A DNA stretch of 64,000 bases from Anabaena cylindrica PCC 7122 (GCF_000317695.1 NC_019771.1:372001-436000); one strand, 5' to 3'. Counted from the first letter of the stretch, positions 44,384-53,420 are shown. The notes: generated by a model from the sequence alone, not told the origin. Made by a program: numbers and translations.

Positions 44384-45871
44384 TTAAAGTAAATTTTCGC
44401 CACGTTGGTATATTTCCCGTGCATAATCAGTCCAAGCACCTTGTCCCCAATATCGAAAACAACTTGTTTGCAGTAACAGGTTGTGTAATAAAACTTGGCG
44501 ATAGTGATGTTGTCTAGTTACAGGTTCATCTGCATCACTAGACAATAGTTGGTCAAATTTTTGATGAAATGAACTGCTTAATTCATACATGGGAGATAAA
44601 ACGTTTTCGTATCCTTGAACCCAACTAATATGATTAGTCCATGATGCCCCATCAATATGAAAATTGGGGTTATTTTTTTTGATTTCTTGAATGGCATTTT
44701 CTACGGCATCTGGTTGAGAATTATTTAGGGCAATTTGTTGCCAAATTTGATGCTGTCCTACAGGTTGACATTGGGGAAAATCTTCAGGTAGACATCCAGC
44801 ATCTGCTAGTAATTCTAAATATTCTGTACCACAGACACCGACTACTCCGGTTTTTCCTCCTCCATTCTGCACCATATCCCCCCAAGCTTGTTTAAAACCG
44901 CTAGGAAATTCATTCATCATCACACCACCATTTTCACCATCACCAATTTGACTAACAATAGGTGGTACTAAAACATTACCTAATTGTTGTTTAGATAATG
45001 TTTTGGCTTCATAATATGGCTGCATTTGAGCCACTAATTTTGTATCTGAACCTTGGGTTTTAATTAAGGCGGTAATACTAATGGTTTCTCCTTGGGAATT
45101 GCGAGCAATTAAACGATGTGGTAAATGTTTTCGTGTGATGGATTCACCGTTAATTGTTTCTATAGTGTGTTCTTGTACTAGTAACCAAAGATATCCACAT
45201 TCTTTGAGGGCTTTAATAAATGCAAAGAGGGTATCGGGGTGATTGGGTAGGTGCATTTCTGGGGGTGAAAATCCCTTGACTCGCGCTAGTGCTTCCCAAC
45301 CAAAAATTGCCGCAAAATGATGTTGCCAAGCCATGATATGCAGTTTAATATCTGGTATGGGTGTGGAAGGAATGACGGCGTGACTCCACATTGTCCCTAA
45401 CCATTCTACATAAGGCTGATAGGTGCGATCGCACGTAATCCGTTTAAGGTTGTCGAGGATGTCGCTTCTTCCCATTTGTCGGAGTCCCCACAGCAGATTA
45501 CCGGAGTAATCCAACATGACACGGGGGTTGCAACCTTGATTGACTAGTTCAGGAATGAAGTCACCTATACGGCTGTAACAATAAGCAAAGGGGGCTGCGT
45601 TGTGGTTGTCTCCTTCCTGCTGATGTTCAAACATATATTGCAGATTGCTGATGAGTGAACCATTCTGTCCAGCTGGTATAGTGGGCTGGTGCATATGGAG
45701 TGCGATCGCAAATACTGCATTTACATCTGCTAATTTAATATTAGTTGTTGGTAAAAATACAGGCTGATTATGGTTGACTACAGAAAGAACTTCTGTTTCC
45801 CAACCAGATATATTTGGTAAATCATCAATGATTTCGGGCAATTTGGGCAGATTATTAGGTAATTGAAACAT
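44384..45871 (-). CDS. Glycoside hydrolase family 57 protein
   Basis: The protein is 495 residues from ATG 45871, preceded by GGAG; a longer frame from 45976 (530 residues) would overlap the divergent gene. FAIALHMHQPTIPAG is the GH57 first motif with its metal/substrate His pair, and GDFIPEL, HLPNHPDTL, MLDYSGNLLWGL-type segments follow, with GENGGVMMNEFP near the middle. GH57 enzymes act on alpha-glucans (amylase, branching, 4-alpha-glucanotransferase). The precise activity is open, but glycogen metabolism is a sensible context. No signal peptide is present with this start. Confidence 0.85.
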   Translation of the reverse strand: MFQLPNNLPKLPEIIDDLPNISGWETEVLSVVNHNQPVFLPTTNIKLADVNAVFAIALHMHQPTIPAGQNGSLISNLQYMFEHQQEGDNHNAAPFAYCYSRIGDFIPELVNQGCNPRVMLDYSGNLLWGLRQMGRSDILDNLKRITCDRTYQPYVEWLGTMWSHAVIPSTPIPDIKLHIMAWQHHFAAIFGWEALARVKGFSPPEMHLPNHPDTLFAFIKALKECGYLWLLVQEHTIETINGESITRKHLPHRLIARNSQGETISITALIKTQGSDTKLVAQMQPYYEAKTLSKQQLGNVLVPPIVSQIGDGENGGVMMNEFPSGFKQAWGDMVQNGGGKTGVVGVCGTEYLELLADAGCLPEDFPQCQPVGQHQIWQQIALNNSQPDAVENAIQEIKKNNPNFHIDGASWTNHISWVQGYENVLSPMYELSSSFHQKFDQLLSSDADEPVTRQHHYRQVLLHNLLLQTSCFRYWGQGAWTDYAREIYQRGENLL

Positions 45872-45925
45872 TTCTGGTTGCTCCGAAACAATGTATAACT
45901 GTAAATCTTGCACCGATATCTGGCT

Positions 45926-46504
45926 ATGAATACCCCCAGTCACGCAATTCTCAATCTGGTGATTTTTAATCAACAACTACGAACTCAGGCTAGTCCAGCG
46001 ATTATCGTCGGTGCAGTCCTTCCAGATATTCCCATCTTTGTGTTCTACTTCTTGATGAAGTTTGTTTACCGTTTACCAGAACGCCAAATTTGGTCTGAGG
46101 TTTATTATCAACCTTTTTGGCAATTTATTGTCAGTACTTTTCATTCGATCCCTTTAGCGTTGTTGGGTATATTAATTGCCCATATCGGGAATTGGCAAGT
46201 ATTTGAGGTAGGTTTTATAAGTATGGTGTTGCATTCTTTGTTAGATTTACCAGTTCATAACAATGATGCTCATCGTCACTTTTTTCCTTTCAGTAATTAT
46301 CGTTTTATTAGTCCGGTTTCTTATTGGGATGTGAATCATTATGGACGCATTGCGGCTTTGGTAGAAATTCTACTGGTTTTAGGAGCAACAATTTATTTAT
46401 TTTCTAGTATTCAAGCTTATTTGGGTACAGGTTTGTTAGTTGCAGTTAATGTATTTTCTTGGTTTGCGTATTTTCGATTTTATGTGAGAAGGAAAACTAA
46501 TTGA
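45926..46504 (+). CDS. Multi-pass membrane protein (metal-dependent hydrolase-like)
   Basis: The 192-residue protein begins MNTPSHAILNLVIF and has about four hydrophobic segments (near 24-45, 68-88, 92-108, 150-185). SHAILN at the start, VLHSLLDLPVHNNDAHRHFFP (split: VLHSLLDLP, VHNNDAHRHFFP) and WDVNHYG contain conserved-looking His/Asp residues similar to the YdjM/DUF457 membrane hydrolase group. A role is not known. ATG 45926 is preferred to an in-frame TTG at 45908. Divergent from GH57, sharing a 54-base promoter gap. Confidence 0.8.
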   Translation: MNTPSHAILNLVIFNQQLRTQASPAIIVGAVLPDIPIFVFYFLMKFVYRLPERQIWSEVYYQPFWQFIVSTFHSIPLALLGILIAHIGNWQVFEVGFISMVLHSLLDLPVHNNDAHRHFFPFSNYRFISPVSYWDVNHYGRIAALVEILLVLGATIYLFSSIQAYLGTGLLVAVNVFSWFAYFRFYVRRKTN

Positions 46505-46582
46505 TTGCAAATTCAATATGTATTATTATATCAACGTACTATAATAAATAGTGAAATAGATAAAAGAAGGGAATATCAAGCT

Positions 46583-46855
46583 ATGACACTTACTAATTCA
46601 TCAATTCCTCAACACTATACACTTGATATTGAACCGGAAGGACGTTTAACTTTACCTAAAGAGATTCAACAAATACTCAATTTAGAATCTGGTGATAGAT
46701 TAATTTTAACACTTGAAGATAATGGCAAACTCCAATTAGTCAGTCTTAAACAACAAGTAAAAAAATTAAGAGGTTTATTAAAAGACAAATCACCTGATAG
46801 AAACTTGGTAGATGAACTCATCCAGGAACGCAGACAGGAGTATTTAAGTGAATAA
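46583..46855 (+). CDS. AbrB/MazE-type antitoxin (toxin gene missing)
   Basis: The 90-residue protein has a swapped-hairpin DNA-binding domain at residues 14-52 (LDIEPEGRLTLPKEIQQIL, split: LDIEPEGRLTLP, KEIQQIL; then LESGDRLILTL), the AbrB/SpoVT pattern, followed by a charged helical tail ending ERRQEYLSE. Such proteins are antitoxins usually followed by a PIN toxin overlapping the stop. Here a GTGAATAAA overlaps the stop, giving VNKSVL, which looks like a VapC start, but the frame then loses any PIN sequence. It therefore appears to be an orphan antitoxin. ATG 46583 rather than the earlier non-ATG frame start. Confidence 0.85.
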   Translation: MTLTNSSIPQHYTLDIEPEGRLTLPKEIQQILNLESGDRLILTLEDNGKLQLVSLKQQVKKLRGLLKDKSPDRNLVDELIQERRQEYLSE

Positions 46856-46985
46856 ATCAGTATTGTATAATTTATTTATGAATATACGCTTTATTAATGA
46901 CTTTAGCGATTATGCAAAGTCTCTACGAGATTTATTTGGTGTAACCTCATATATAATTGGTATCAGCTTTCTTACCTCATAGTGT
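46850..46985 (+). pseudogene. Possible remnant of a PIN toxin start
   Basis: GTG 46850 overlaps the antitoxin stop and reads VNKSVLYNLF..., then continues for about 44 codons without the DxSAL-type PIN motif, ending near the DUF488 operon. Only the first six residues resemble VapC starts. This is inference from a very short match. Confidence 0.3.
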
Positions 46986-46991
46986 TGGTTT

Positions 46992-47651
46992 ATGGAACTG
47001 TTTACTATTGGTCATTCAAATCACAGTATAGAAGCGTTTATTGAGCTTTTGCTAGAGCATAATGTTTCAGCATTGGCAGATGTGCGATCTCATCCTTACA
47101 GCCGTTACTTACCCCACTTTAACAGCATAAAACTGAAAGATTCGCTTAAAAGAGTAAATATAAAATATGTATTTTTAGGACAAGAACTAGGCGCTAGACC
47201 AAAAAACCCAGAATGTTATGTTGATGGTAAAGCTGTATATGAAAAAATTGCTGCTACCGAATTATTTAGAGAAGGAATTAAACGTGTAATTAATGGGTTG
47301 AAAGATTATAGAATTTCTTTGATGTGTGCGGAAAAAGATCCCATTGTTTGCCATCGCGCTATTTTAGTTTGTCAACATTTACGAAATGAACGTAATTTAC
47401 AAATTAATCATATTAAAAATAATGGCGACTTAGAATCACATGATAAACTTGAAGACAGATTATTAGCTAGACATGGTTTAAAACAATTGGCTCTTGTAGC
47501 AGCGCCACTTCAGTTATCTCTCTTTTCTGATAGTTCACAAAATCTTCAGCCTTCTAATTTACCTTCAAGAGAAGAGTCTATAAAAGAGGCTTATAGATTG
47601 CAAAGTGATGAAGTTGCTTATGTAGAAAAAAAAGGAAATGAATATGAGTAA
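46992..47651 (+). CDS. DUF488 family protein (operon gene 1)
   Basis: The 219-residue protein begins ELFTIGHSNHSIEAFIELL and has ADVRSHPYSRY (29-39), FLGQELGARP (61-70) and MCAEKDPIVCHRA (111-123), the conserved Cys/His/Arg cluster of DUF488. DUF488 is a widespread family of unknown biochemistry, often near nucleic-acid or stress genes. A Ser/Glu-rich tail of about 50 residues extends beyond the domain. The stop overlaps the next gene by a few bases (ATG 47644 inside it), so translation is likely coupled. ATG 46992 has no strong ribosome site. Confidence 0.88.
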   Translation: MELFTIGHSNHSIEAFIELLLEHNVSALADVRSHPYSRYLPHFNSIKLKDSLKRVNIKYVFLGQELGARPKNPECYVDGKAVYEKIAATELFREGIKRVINGLKDYRISLMCAEKDPIVCHRAILVCQHLRNERNLQINHIKNNGDLESHDKLEDRLLARHGLKQLALVAAPLQLSLFSDSSQNLQPSNLPSREESIKEAYRLQSDEVAYVEKKGNEYE

Positions 47652-48090
47652 TTCCGTTGACTTATTCACAATCGGCTTTACCCAAAAAACTGCCCAGAAA
47701 TTCTTTGATACTCTTGTTAAATCTGGAGTGAAGCGTGTTATTGATACGCGGCTAAATAATGTCTCTCAATTAGCAGGATTTGCAAAGAAAACAGACTTAG
47801 AATATTTTCTAAAAAAGCTTGGTAATATTGAATATGTTCACATTCTTGAACTAGCACCAACAAAAGATATTTTAGATGAATATAAAAAAAATAAAGGTGA
47901 GTGGTCAGTTTATGAGCAGAAATTTCTCCATCTGATGGCTGAAAGAGAAATTGAGAAGAAGGTTAAACCAGAAATATTAGATGGTGGATGTCTTTTGTGT
48001 AGCGAGGCCAAACCCCATTACTGTCATCGCCGATTAGTGGCAGAATATTTAAGTACCAAGTGGGGAAATGTCAAAATATGTCATCTGTGA
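47644..48090 (+). CDS. DUF488 family protein (operon gene 2)
   Basis: A 148-residue second DUF488 protein: DLFTIGFTQKTAQKFFDTL, RVIDTRLNN, and LLCSEAKPHYCHRRLVAEYL (split: LLCSEAKPHYC, HRRLVAEYL) with the same Cys-x7-Cys-His-Arg cluster as its neighbour. It lacks the C-terminal tail and is diverged, so this is an old duplication or a paired subunit rather than a recent copy. It overlaps both neighbours: ATG 47644 (or 47638) lies inside gene 1, and gene 3 starts before its stop. Confidence 0.87.
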   Translation: MSNSVDLFTIGFTQKTAQKFFDTLVKSGVKRVIDTRLNNVSQLAGFAKKTDLEYFLKKLGNIEYVHILELAPTKDILDEYKKNKGEWSVYEQKFLHLMAEREIEKKVKPEILDGGCLLCSEAKPHYCHRRLVAEYLSTKWGNVKICHL

Positions 48091-48779
48091 AAAAAATTAT
48101 CTGTCTTGCCAATTCTTGGAAAAACAAAGAACGGTGTATTGCTGGAATTGATTTAGATACTGGTAATTGGATTCGTCCTGTATGTGACCAATATGATGAT
48201 GGTCGAGTCCCAAGAAATATTCGACTTGTGGCGGGAAGAGAACCAGAATTATTAGACATTCTAGAGATTCCACTAGCAGACACAGGTGAAAACTTTGGGT
48301 TTGAAAGTGAAAACCTCACTATCCTACCTGGAGAATGGCAACTAGTAGGTAAAGCTAAACCAGAAGATGTATTGCAATATTCTTGGAAAGATCGTTATAT
48401 TCTTCATAATCCGATTAAATATGTCAAAGAGTCATATCTAAAATCTCTGCCTTTCGAGAATCGGCGTACATTACAACTTATTTATGCTGAAAACTTGGAT
48501 GTAAAGTCTCAAGAAAATGAGACTGGATTAACAAAGTGGAAAGGTACACTAGAAAATACTTCTGGTCAGAAGTTAACAGAAGTAAGAATCACCGATCCTG
48601 CTTTTATTTCTAAATTGGATGCGGGATATCAAATTAAAGGTAACTATTTAATAACGGTTAGCTTAGGTATGCCTGGTCAATATATGGGCTGGGAAGAGGA
48701 AAATTATTGCTGGAAACTGATAGCAGGTGTGATAGAAATAGATGAACTTTCAAACCGGCAACTTACTCTGGATCTCTAG
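48078..48779 (+). CDS. Dual OB-fold-like protein (operon gene 3)
   Basis: The 233-residue protein begins MSSVKKIICLANSWKNKERC, then AGIDLDTGNWIRPV, LDILEIPL and GNYLITVSLGMPG, resembling the dual-OB-domain proteins found beside DUF488. OB folds usually bind nucleic acid or nucleotides. ATG 48078 lies 13 bases before the stop of gene 2, giving translational coupling. The family call rests on recalled pattern, not on a search; the operon link is seen directly. It may recognise the substrate acted on by the two DUF488 subunits. Confidence 0.7.
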   Translation: MSSVKKIICLANSWKNKERCIAGIDLDTGNWIRPVCDQYDDGRVPRNIRLVAGREPELLDILEIPLADTGENFGFESENLTILPGEWQLVGKAKPEDVLQYSWKDRYILHNPIKYVKESYLKSLPFENRRTLQLIYAENLDVKSQENETGLTKWKGTLENTSGQKLTEVRITDPAFISKLDAGYQIKGNYLITVSLGMPGQYMGWEEENYCWKLIAGVIEIDELSNRQLTLDL

Positions 48780-48809
48780 AAAATTCAATGAATTACTCAA
48801 AATCAAAAA

Positions 48810-48941
48810 ATGAGTCAGATTCAAGAGTTACATCAACAAGCTATGAATTTAGCTGAAATGACACAAGTTGCTAAACTTAGAAGTGACTTAGATTTAGCAT
48901 ATTTCTTAAAATCAGTCTTGCTGTTTCTAGTTCACCATTAA
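48810..48941 (+). pseudogene. Truncated helical (TPR-like) gene fragment
   Basis: A 43-codon frame reads MSQIQELHQQAMNLAEMTQV then AKLRSDLDLAYF before an unrelated LKSVLLFLVHH tail. The first 30 residues look like the start of a known-type small cyanobacterial helical protein. The end is read from the antisense of the neighbouring antitoxin fragment, so the gene is broken at about 48900. Confidence 0.5.
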
Positions 48942-49041
48942 GGAAGAGAGAAATAGCTTCATCAAGTAGAACGATCGCAAAATCAGGATCTCTTTGGATT
49001 CGTGCATTAACAGTTTCTTTAAAGTCTTTAGTAAGTGCCAT
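48877..49041 (-). pseudogene. Truncated antitoxin (HigA-like addiction module) fragment
   Basis: From ATG 49041, 54 codons read MALTKDFKETVNARIQRDPD, FAIVLLDEAISLFLNGELET, ARLILRN and then a short foreign tail. The MALTKDFKETV...RDP.F...LL.EAI pattern matches the N-terminus of HigA-like antidote proteins, which continue into a helix-turn-helix that is missing here. AGAAGAGG lies upstream of the ATG. It is joined back-to-back with the fragment at 48810. Confidence 0.6.
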
Positions 49042-49460
49042 AATAACTACCTCTTCTACCGTGTATACATCAGTCGGAAGTCGTTTACAAATCTAGGTTT
49101 TACTCTCTTTGATTTGCTCATTAGGCTTGATTTGAGATCAAATCGTTGTCCCACAGCCATAATACCCCACCCCTAGCCCCTCCCCGCAAGCGAGGAGGGG
49201 AACTGGATTTGGCAATTAAGTTGTTTCTCTTAGCTGAAAACTCCCTTTGGGTAAGGATGTGTGTGCAGTAAAGAGAGAGGTTCGACTATATTCAAAACGG
49301 CTAGAAACTGAACTTTTTTATAATACAAAAACCTGGTTTTAAGCCTCTCCCCGTTGCGGGGAGAGGTTTGGAGAGGGGTTCCATATTTGGTTAAACTATG
49401 AACCCTTTGCAGTATATGTTGTTGAACTTACGTTAAACAAAGTCTCTACATTCTCATTTC
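49042..49460. other. Repeat-rich intergenic region
   Basis: It contains a CCCCTCCCCGCAAGCGAGGAGGGG-type hairpin near 49178-49201 (arms CCCCTCC / GGAGGGG) and the inverted copy of the 14709 repeat at 49285-49415. No intact gene. Confidence 0.6.
49285..49415 (-). repeat. Dispersed repeat, inverted copy of 14709-14830
   Basis: Read on the minus strand it runs ATACTGCAAAGGGTTCATAG to TAGCCGTTTTGAATATAGT, matching the copy at the glycosyltransferase 3' end. The middle CCTCTCCCCG-CAA-CGGGGAGAGG hairpin is perfect here. Confidence 0.75.
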
Positions 49461-50333
49461 CTACTTACGGACTGAACCAAAAGCCAGCCTATTTCTAGAG
49501 AACAACGAATTGCTAAAATGCTGGATTTTTGTTACCCAACTCTTGATTAAGTTGGTTTGGGGTTGTTTTCTTGGTGCTGCTAGTCTTAAAACTATTTCTA
49601 ACAACCAAGGGGCAAAATTTTGACACAAAACGGCTAAATGAGATTGCCATCCGACTAAGATTTCTGATGAGTCTTTTTCCAGTCCTCTGGTAAGTGCTTG
49701 GGCTACTTGTTGGGGTGTCATGGGGGTGACTCCACGAAATAGTTTTAAGTCGCGCACCATGTCTGTGTCGGTGAGGGTGGGAAGTAAGGCGACAACGCGG
49801 ATGTTGTGTTCTGCTAGTTCCCGACGGAGGGCTTGGGTAAAGCCGAGAATTGCAAACTTGGTGGCTGAATAGGTGGCCATTGTGGGTGCGGCAACTTTCC
49901 CCATGAGACTGGAAACATTGACGATTGTTCCCTCTTTTTGACTGGCCATACGACGGGCTATCAGACTCGTGAGGTTGTACATTCCTAACAAGTTGATGGA
50001 GATTTCTTCTTGGACTTGGGGGAGTTTTGATTGCAGAAATGAGTTCTGATATGCGACTCCTGCACAGTTAACTAAAAGGTGTATGGGGCCATCTGTGCGC
50101 CATAGTTGAGCGATCGCTATATTAACTTTGACTGACTCTGTTAAATCTAAGTCCATGATTATGGTTTCGGTGCCGAATGCTTCGATTTCTTGCGCTACTG
50201 CGGCTAATTTATGGCGATCGCGTGCTACCAATATCAACCGCTTTACCCCTTGCTGGGCTAACTCTAGTGCGATCGCTTTGCCAATTCCACGGGAAGCACC
50301 TGTAATGAGAGCAACTTTATTTTGAATCTTCAT
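49461..50333 (-). CDS. Short-chain dehydrogenase/reductase (classical SDR)
   Basis: The 290-residue protein has TGASRGIG (11-18) for NAD(P), NCAG (89-92), catalytic Ser141/142, Y155-S-A-T-K159 and N114, so a complete tetrad. A basic residue after the Gly-rich loop suggests NADPH. The C-terminal 50 residues beyond the SDR core contain a hydrophobic stretch (WLLEIVLRLA) that may attach to membrane. HetN is also an SDR of this length but carries RGSGR, which is not present here. The substrate is unknown. Confidence 0.9.
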   Translation of the reverse strand: MKIQNKVALITGASRGIGKAIALELAQQGVKRLILVARDRHKLAAVAQEIEAFGTETIIMDLDLTESVKVNIAIAQLWRTDGPIHLLVNCAGVAYQNSFLQSKLPQVQEEISINLLGMYNLTSLIARRMASQKEGTIVNVSSLMGKVAAPTMATYSATKFAILGFTQALRRELAEHNIRVVALLPTLTDTDMVRDLKLFRGVTPMTPQQVAQALTRGLEKDSSEILVGWQSHLAVLCQNFAPWLLEIVLRLAAPRKQPQTNLIKSWVTKIQHFSNSLFSRNRLAFGSVRK

Positions 50334-50937
50334 CGGTTTTCACCTCCAAATTTTTCGCCTTACCTCTTGCTTCTTTGCAATCCAAAGGTCAGACGATTGA
50401 TGATTGGTAATTCTTGTCAAACGAAAATTTTTGGCTAATCAGCAATACCCCTCCATTGCCTATACGAAGCCGAAATTTCTCGTTGGTATGATAGTCAAAA
50501 CTGAAGTCTATTGGCGTGGATACAGCGCATCGGTTTTACCTCTCTTTAATCCGAGCATTCACTAGTATGTTGCCACTACACACGTTAGCAACTAAATCAA
50601 GAGATTGCAATCTTTTTTAATAAGAATCGCTTAACATTTGTTTACGAAGAATATATATAAAATTATTTTCTTTGATAAGTTTTTATGAATACTGGGTGAT
50701 CCCCGTATTGATCCCCTGACAATTTAGGAAATGTGAGGCAAAAAAAAGGAGATGGAAGGCTTAAATGAGAACAGATATTCATCCTCAAACCCATACACAA
50801 CAAGACTTTCAAATATGTTCCTTGTTTCCGGCAATCAAAAGGAGTATATTCTCATGATTAATGTTGAATTTTCAATTTCTGACTAGAAACCCTAAAATGA
50901 GAGCAGCAAAAGACGATTCCGAACACAAGCACACTCC
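50334..50937. other. Intergenic region between divergent genes, upstream of pheT
   Basis: About 600 bases that should hold the SDR and pheT promoters. A 30-codon frame (50765-50857, MRTDIHPQTHTQQDF...) has AGGAG upstream but no known family and is noted only as a candidate leader. No T-box or riboswitch was recognised. Confidence 0.5.
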
Positions 50938-53373
50938 ATGCGTATTTCTCTAAATTGGTTACGGGAACTAGTAGAAATAAAACTTAGCCCAGAAGAATTG
51001 GCGGAAACCCTGACAATAGCTGGGTTTGAAGTAGAAGATATTGAAGATCGCCGCACTTGGGCAAATGGCGTAGTTGTGGGGAAAGTCCTTGAGCGTCAAC
51101 CTCACCCCAACGCTGATAAACTGAGTGTATGTACAGTAGATATTGGGGCAGATGAGACTTTAAATATTGTTTGTGGTGCGGCTAATGTCCGTGCGGATAT
51201 TTATGTCCCAGTTGCCACTACAGGTACTTATTTACCAAATATCGACTTAAAAATTAAACCTGCAAAATTACGCGGTGTCCCATCTAATGGGATGATCTGT
51301 TCTTTAAAAGAACTGGGTTTACCTACAGATATAGATGGAATTCATATTTTCACCCAAGAAAATCTAGCCTTGGGTAGTGATGTGCGTCCCTTGTTGGGTT
51401 TGGAGGATGTAATTTTAGATGTTGCTACTACCGCTAACCGTGCTGATGCTTTAAGTATGGTGGGTATCGCTAGGGAAGTGGCAGCTTTGACTGGTGGAAA
51501 ATTATCTATTCCCGCACCTGGTGAAGTCACAATTATCAAAGATACAGGGAACTTAGGTTTAAAAATTTCTGAACCCCAAGCTTGTCCTGCTTATATTGGC
51601 ACGGTAATTGAACAGATCAAAATTGCGCCCTCACCGGAATGGTTAAAACAGCGTTTGCTGGCTGCTGGGGTAAGACCAATTAATAATGTGGTGGACATCA
51701 CCAACTTTGTATTGTTGGAACGGGGACAACCTCTACACGCTTTTGATGGCGATCGCTTAAAATCTGTAGCTGGGGGTGAAAATTTAACCGTTGGTGTCCG
51801 CTTTGCTAATGCTGGTGAAACCCTCAAAACCTTAGATGGCCAAACTCGCACCCTCTCCACTCAGAATTTATTAATTACTGCTAACAACAAAGCTGTAGCT
51901 TTAGCAGGAGTAATGGGTGGTGAAGAAACTGAAGTTTATGAAGGTACACAAAGCCTGGTTTTAGAAGCGGCTTTATTTGATTCTGTCGCTATTCGGCGTT
52001 CTTCTCGCAGTGTAGGGTTAAGAAGTGAAGCTTCGGGTAGATATGAAAGAGGAGTTAATCGCGCTGAATTAGAAACGGCTTGCAATAGAGCTTTATCACT
52101 AATTAGCGAATTAGCAGCGGGTGTAATTGTCCAGCAAGAAATTTCTGATCACCGTCCTGACTCTTCTACCTGGTCACATTCCATAACACTGCGTTTAGAT
52201 AGAGTTAATGAAGTCCTAGGGCCAATTGAATTGGGAGAAGAAACGGGAGTACTAGAAGCAGAAGATGTAGAAAAAATCTTAACTGCATTAGGGTGCAAAT
52301 TAATTGGTAGTGGAGAACGCACATGGACAGTTACCGTCCCCCCCTATCGTTACCGCGACTTAGAACGAGAAATTGATTTAATTGAAGAAATTGCCCGTCT
52401 TTATGGTTATGACAAATTCTGCGACACCTTACCAGAAAAGTCAGAAGCTGGCTATTTACCTTTAGATCAAGAATTAATCCGCAAATTACGCGCTTACTTA
52501 CGGGCTGAAGGTTTAACAGAATTAATCCATTATTCTCTAGTTAAACCAGGAGAAAGCCAACAGGTAGTCTTAACAAATCCTTTGTTTGCAGAATATTCGG
52601 CATTGCGAACTGATTTAATTGCTGGGTTAATTGATGCCTGTCAATATAATATTGAACAGGGAAATGGGGTACTGAATGGTTTTGAAATTGGGCGAATTTT
52701 CTGGCGAGAAGAAGAAGGTTTAGAAGAAGCTGAAATGTTAGCGGGGATCATCGGTGGTGATTCAACTTTGGGTAAATGGTCACGAGGTGGTCGTGAACAA
52801 CCGATTACTTGGTTTGAAGCTAAAGGCATTTTAGAAAGTGTATTTAAGCAATTTAGCTTATTAGTAGAATTTCAACCTGAAAATCGAGATTCCCGTTTAC
52901 ATCCAGGACGCACTGCTTCTTTGTGGGTACGGGGGAATAGATTGGGTACTTTTGGACAAGTTCACCCCCAATTGCGACGCGAAAAAGGTTTACCAGAGGC
53001 AGTTTATGTGTTCCAATTAAATTTGGATGTGCTGTTGAATGCGCTGGATGATGATGAGTTGTTAGTTCCCAAATTCAACTCCTATTCTACCTATCCGGCT
53101 AGTGACAGAGATATTGCCTTTTTTGCACCTGTCAAAGTCACAGTTTCAGAAATTGAAAAGGTGATCACCAAAGCGGGTAAAGGTTTGCTCGATTCTGTGG
53201 AATTGTTTGATGAGTATCGTGGTGAACACGTTCCAGAAGGACAGCGGAGTTTAGCATTTCGTCTAGTCTACCGTTCAAGCGATCGCACTCTCACCGAAAA
53301 TGAAGTTGAACCAGTTCATAATAAAGTCCGCACCGCTTTAGTAGAAAAATTTGGTGTTAGTCTGAGAAGTTAG
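50938..53373 (+). CDS. pheT: Phenylalanyl-tRNA synthetase beta subunit
   Basis: The 811-residue protein has the full bacterial PheT layout: N-terminal EMAP-like tRNA-binding domain (about 38-150), B3/B4 editing domain (about 200-390), B5 (about 405-485: RYRDLEREIDLIEEIARLYG, split: RYRDLEREIDL, IEEIARLYGYD), a catalytic-like core, and a C-terminal FDX-ACB anticodon-binding domain (from about 715, YPASDRDIAFF). With PheS it forms an alpha2beta2 enzyme charging tRNA-Phe. pheS is not adjacent, as is common in cyanobacteria. ATG 50938. Confidence 0.97.
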   Translation: MRISLNWLRELVEIKLSPEELAETLTIAGFEVEDIEDRRTWANGVVVGKVLERQPHPNADKLSVCTVDIGADETLNIVCGAANVRADIYVPVATTGTYLPNIDLKIKPAKLRGVPSNGMICSLKELGLPTDIDGIHIFTQENLALGSDVRPLLGLEDVILDVATTANRADALSMVGIAREVAALTGGKLSIPAPGEVTIIKDTGNLGLKISEPQACPAYIGTVIEQIKIAPSPEWLKQRLLAAGVRPINNVVDITNFVLLERGQPLHAFDGDRLKSVAGGENLTVGVRFANAGETLKTLDGQTRTLSTQNLLITANNKAVALAGVMGGEETEVYEGTQSLVLEAALFDSVAIRRSSRSVGLRSEASGRYERGVNRAELETACNRALSLISELAAGVIVQQEISDHRPDSSTWSHSITLRLDRVNEVLGPIELGEETGVLEAEDVEKILTALGCKLIGSGERTWTVTVPPYRYRDLEREIDLIEEIARLYGYDKFCDTLPEKSEAGYLPLDQELIRKLRAYLRAEGLTELIHYSLVKPGESQQVVLTNPLFAEYSALRTDLIAGLIDACQYNIEQGNGVLNGFEIGRIFWREEEGLEEAEMLAGIIGGDSTLGKWSRGGREQPITWFEAKGILESVFKQFSLLVEFQPENRDSRLHPGRTASLWVRGNRLGTFGQVHPQLRREKGLPEAVYVFQLNLDVLLNALDDDELLVPKFNSYSTYPASDRDIAFFAPVKVTVSEIEKVITKAGKGLLDSVELFDEYRGEHVPEGQRSLAFRLVYRSSDRTLTENEVEPVHNKVRTALVEKFGVSLRS

Positions 53374-53380
53374 GATCTAG

Positions 53381-53420
53381 TAATTGGTAATTGGTGAAAG
53401 TTTTTTCCAATTACCAATTA
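53381..53420 (+). terminator. Strong hairpin after pheT
   Basis: TAATTGGTAATTGG and CCAATTACCAATTA form a perfect 14-bp stem 8 bases beyond the pheT stop, with T-rich loop sequence but no T tail. It is AT-rich and may be a degraded terminator or RNA end structure. Confidence 0.5.

Noticed and set aside
49461..50333. SDR considered as HetN
   Set aside because: HetN is an SDR carrying RGSGR; this protein only has the SDR loop TGASRGIG and no RGSGR.
50765..50857. 30-codon frame before pheT as a phenylalanine attenuator leader
   Set aside because: It has only a few dispersed Phe codons and no terminator/antiterminator pair was visible.
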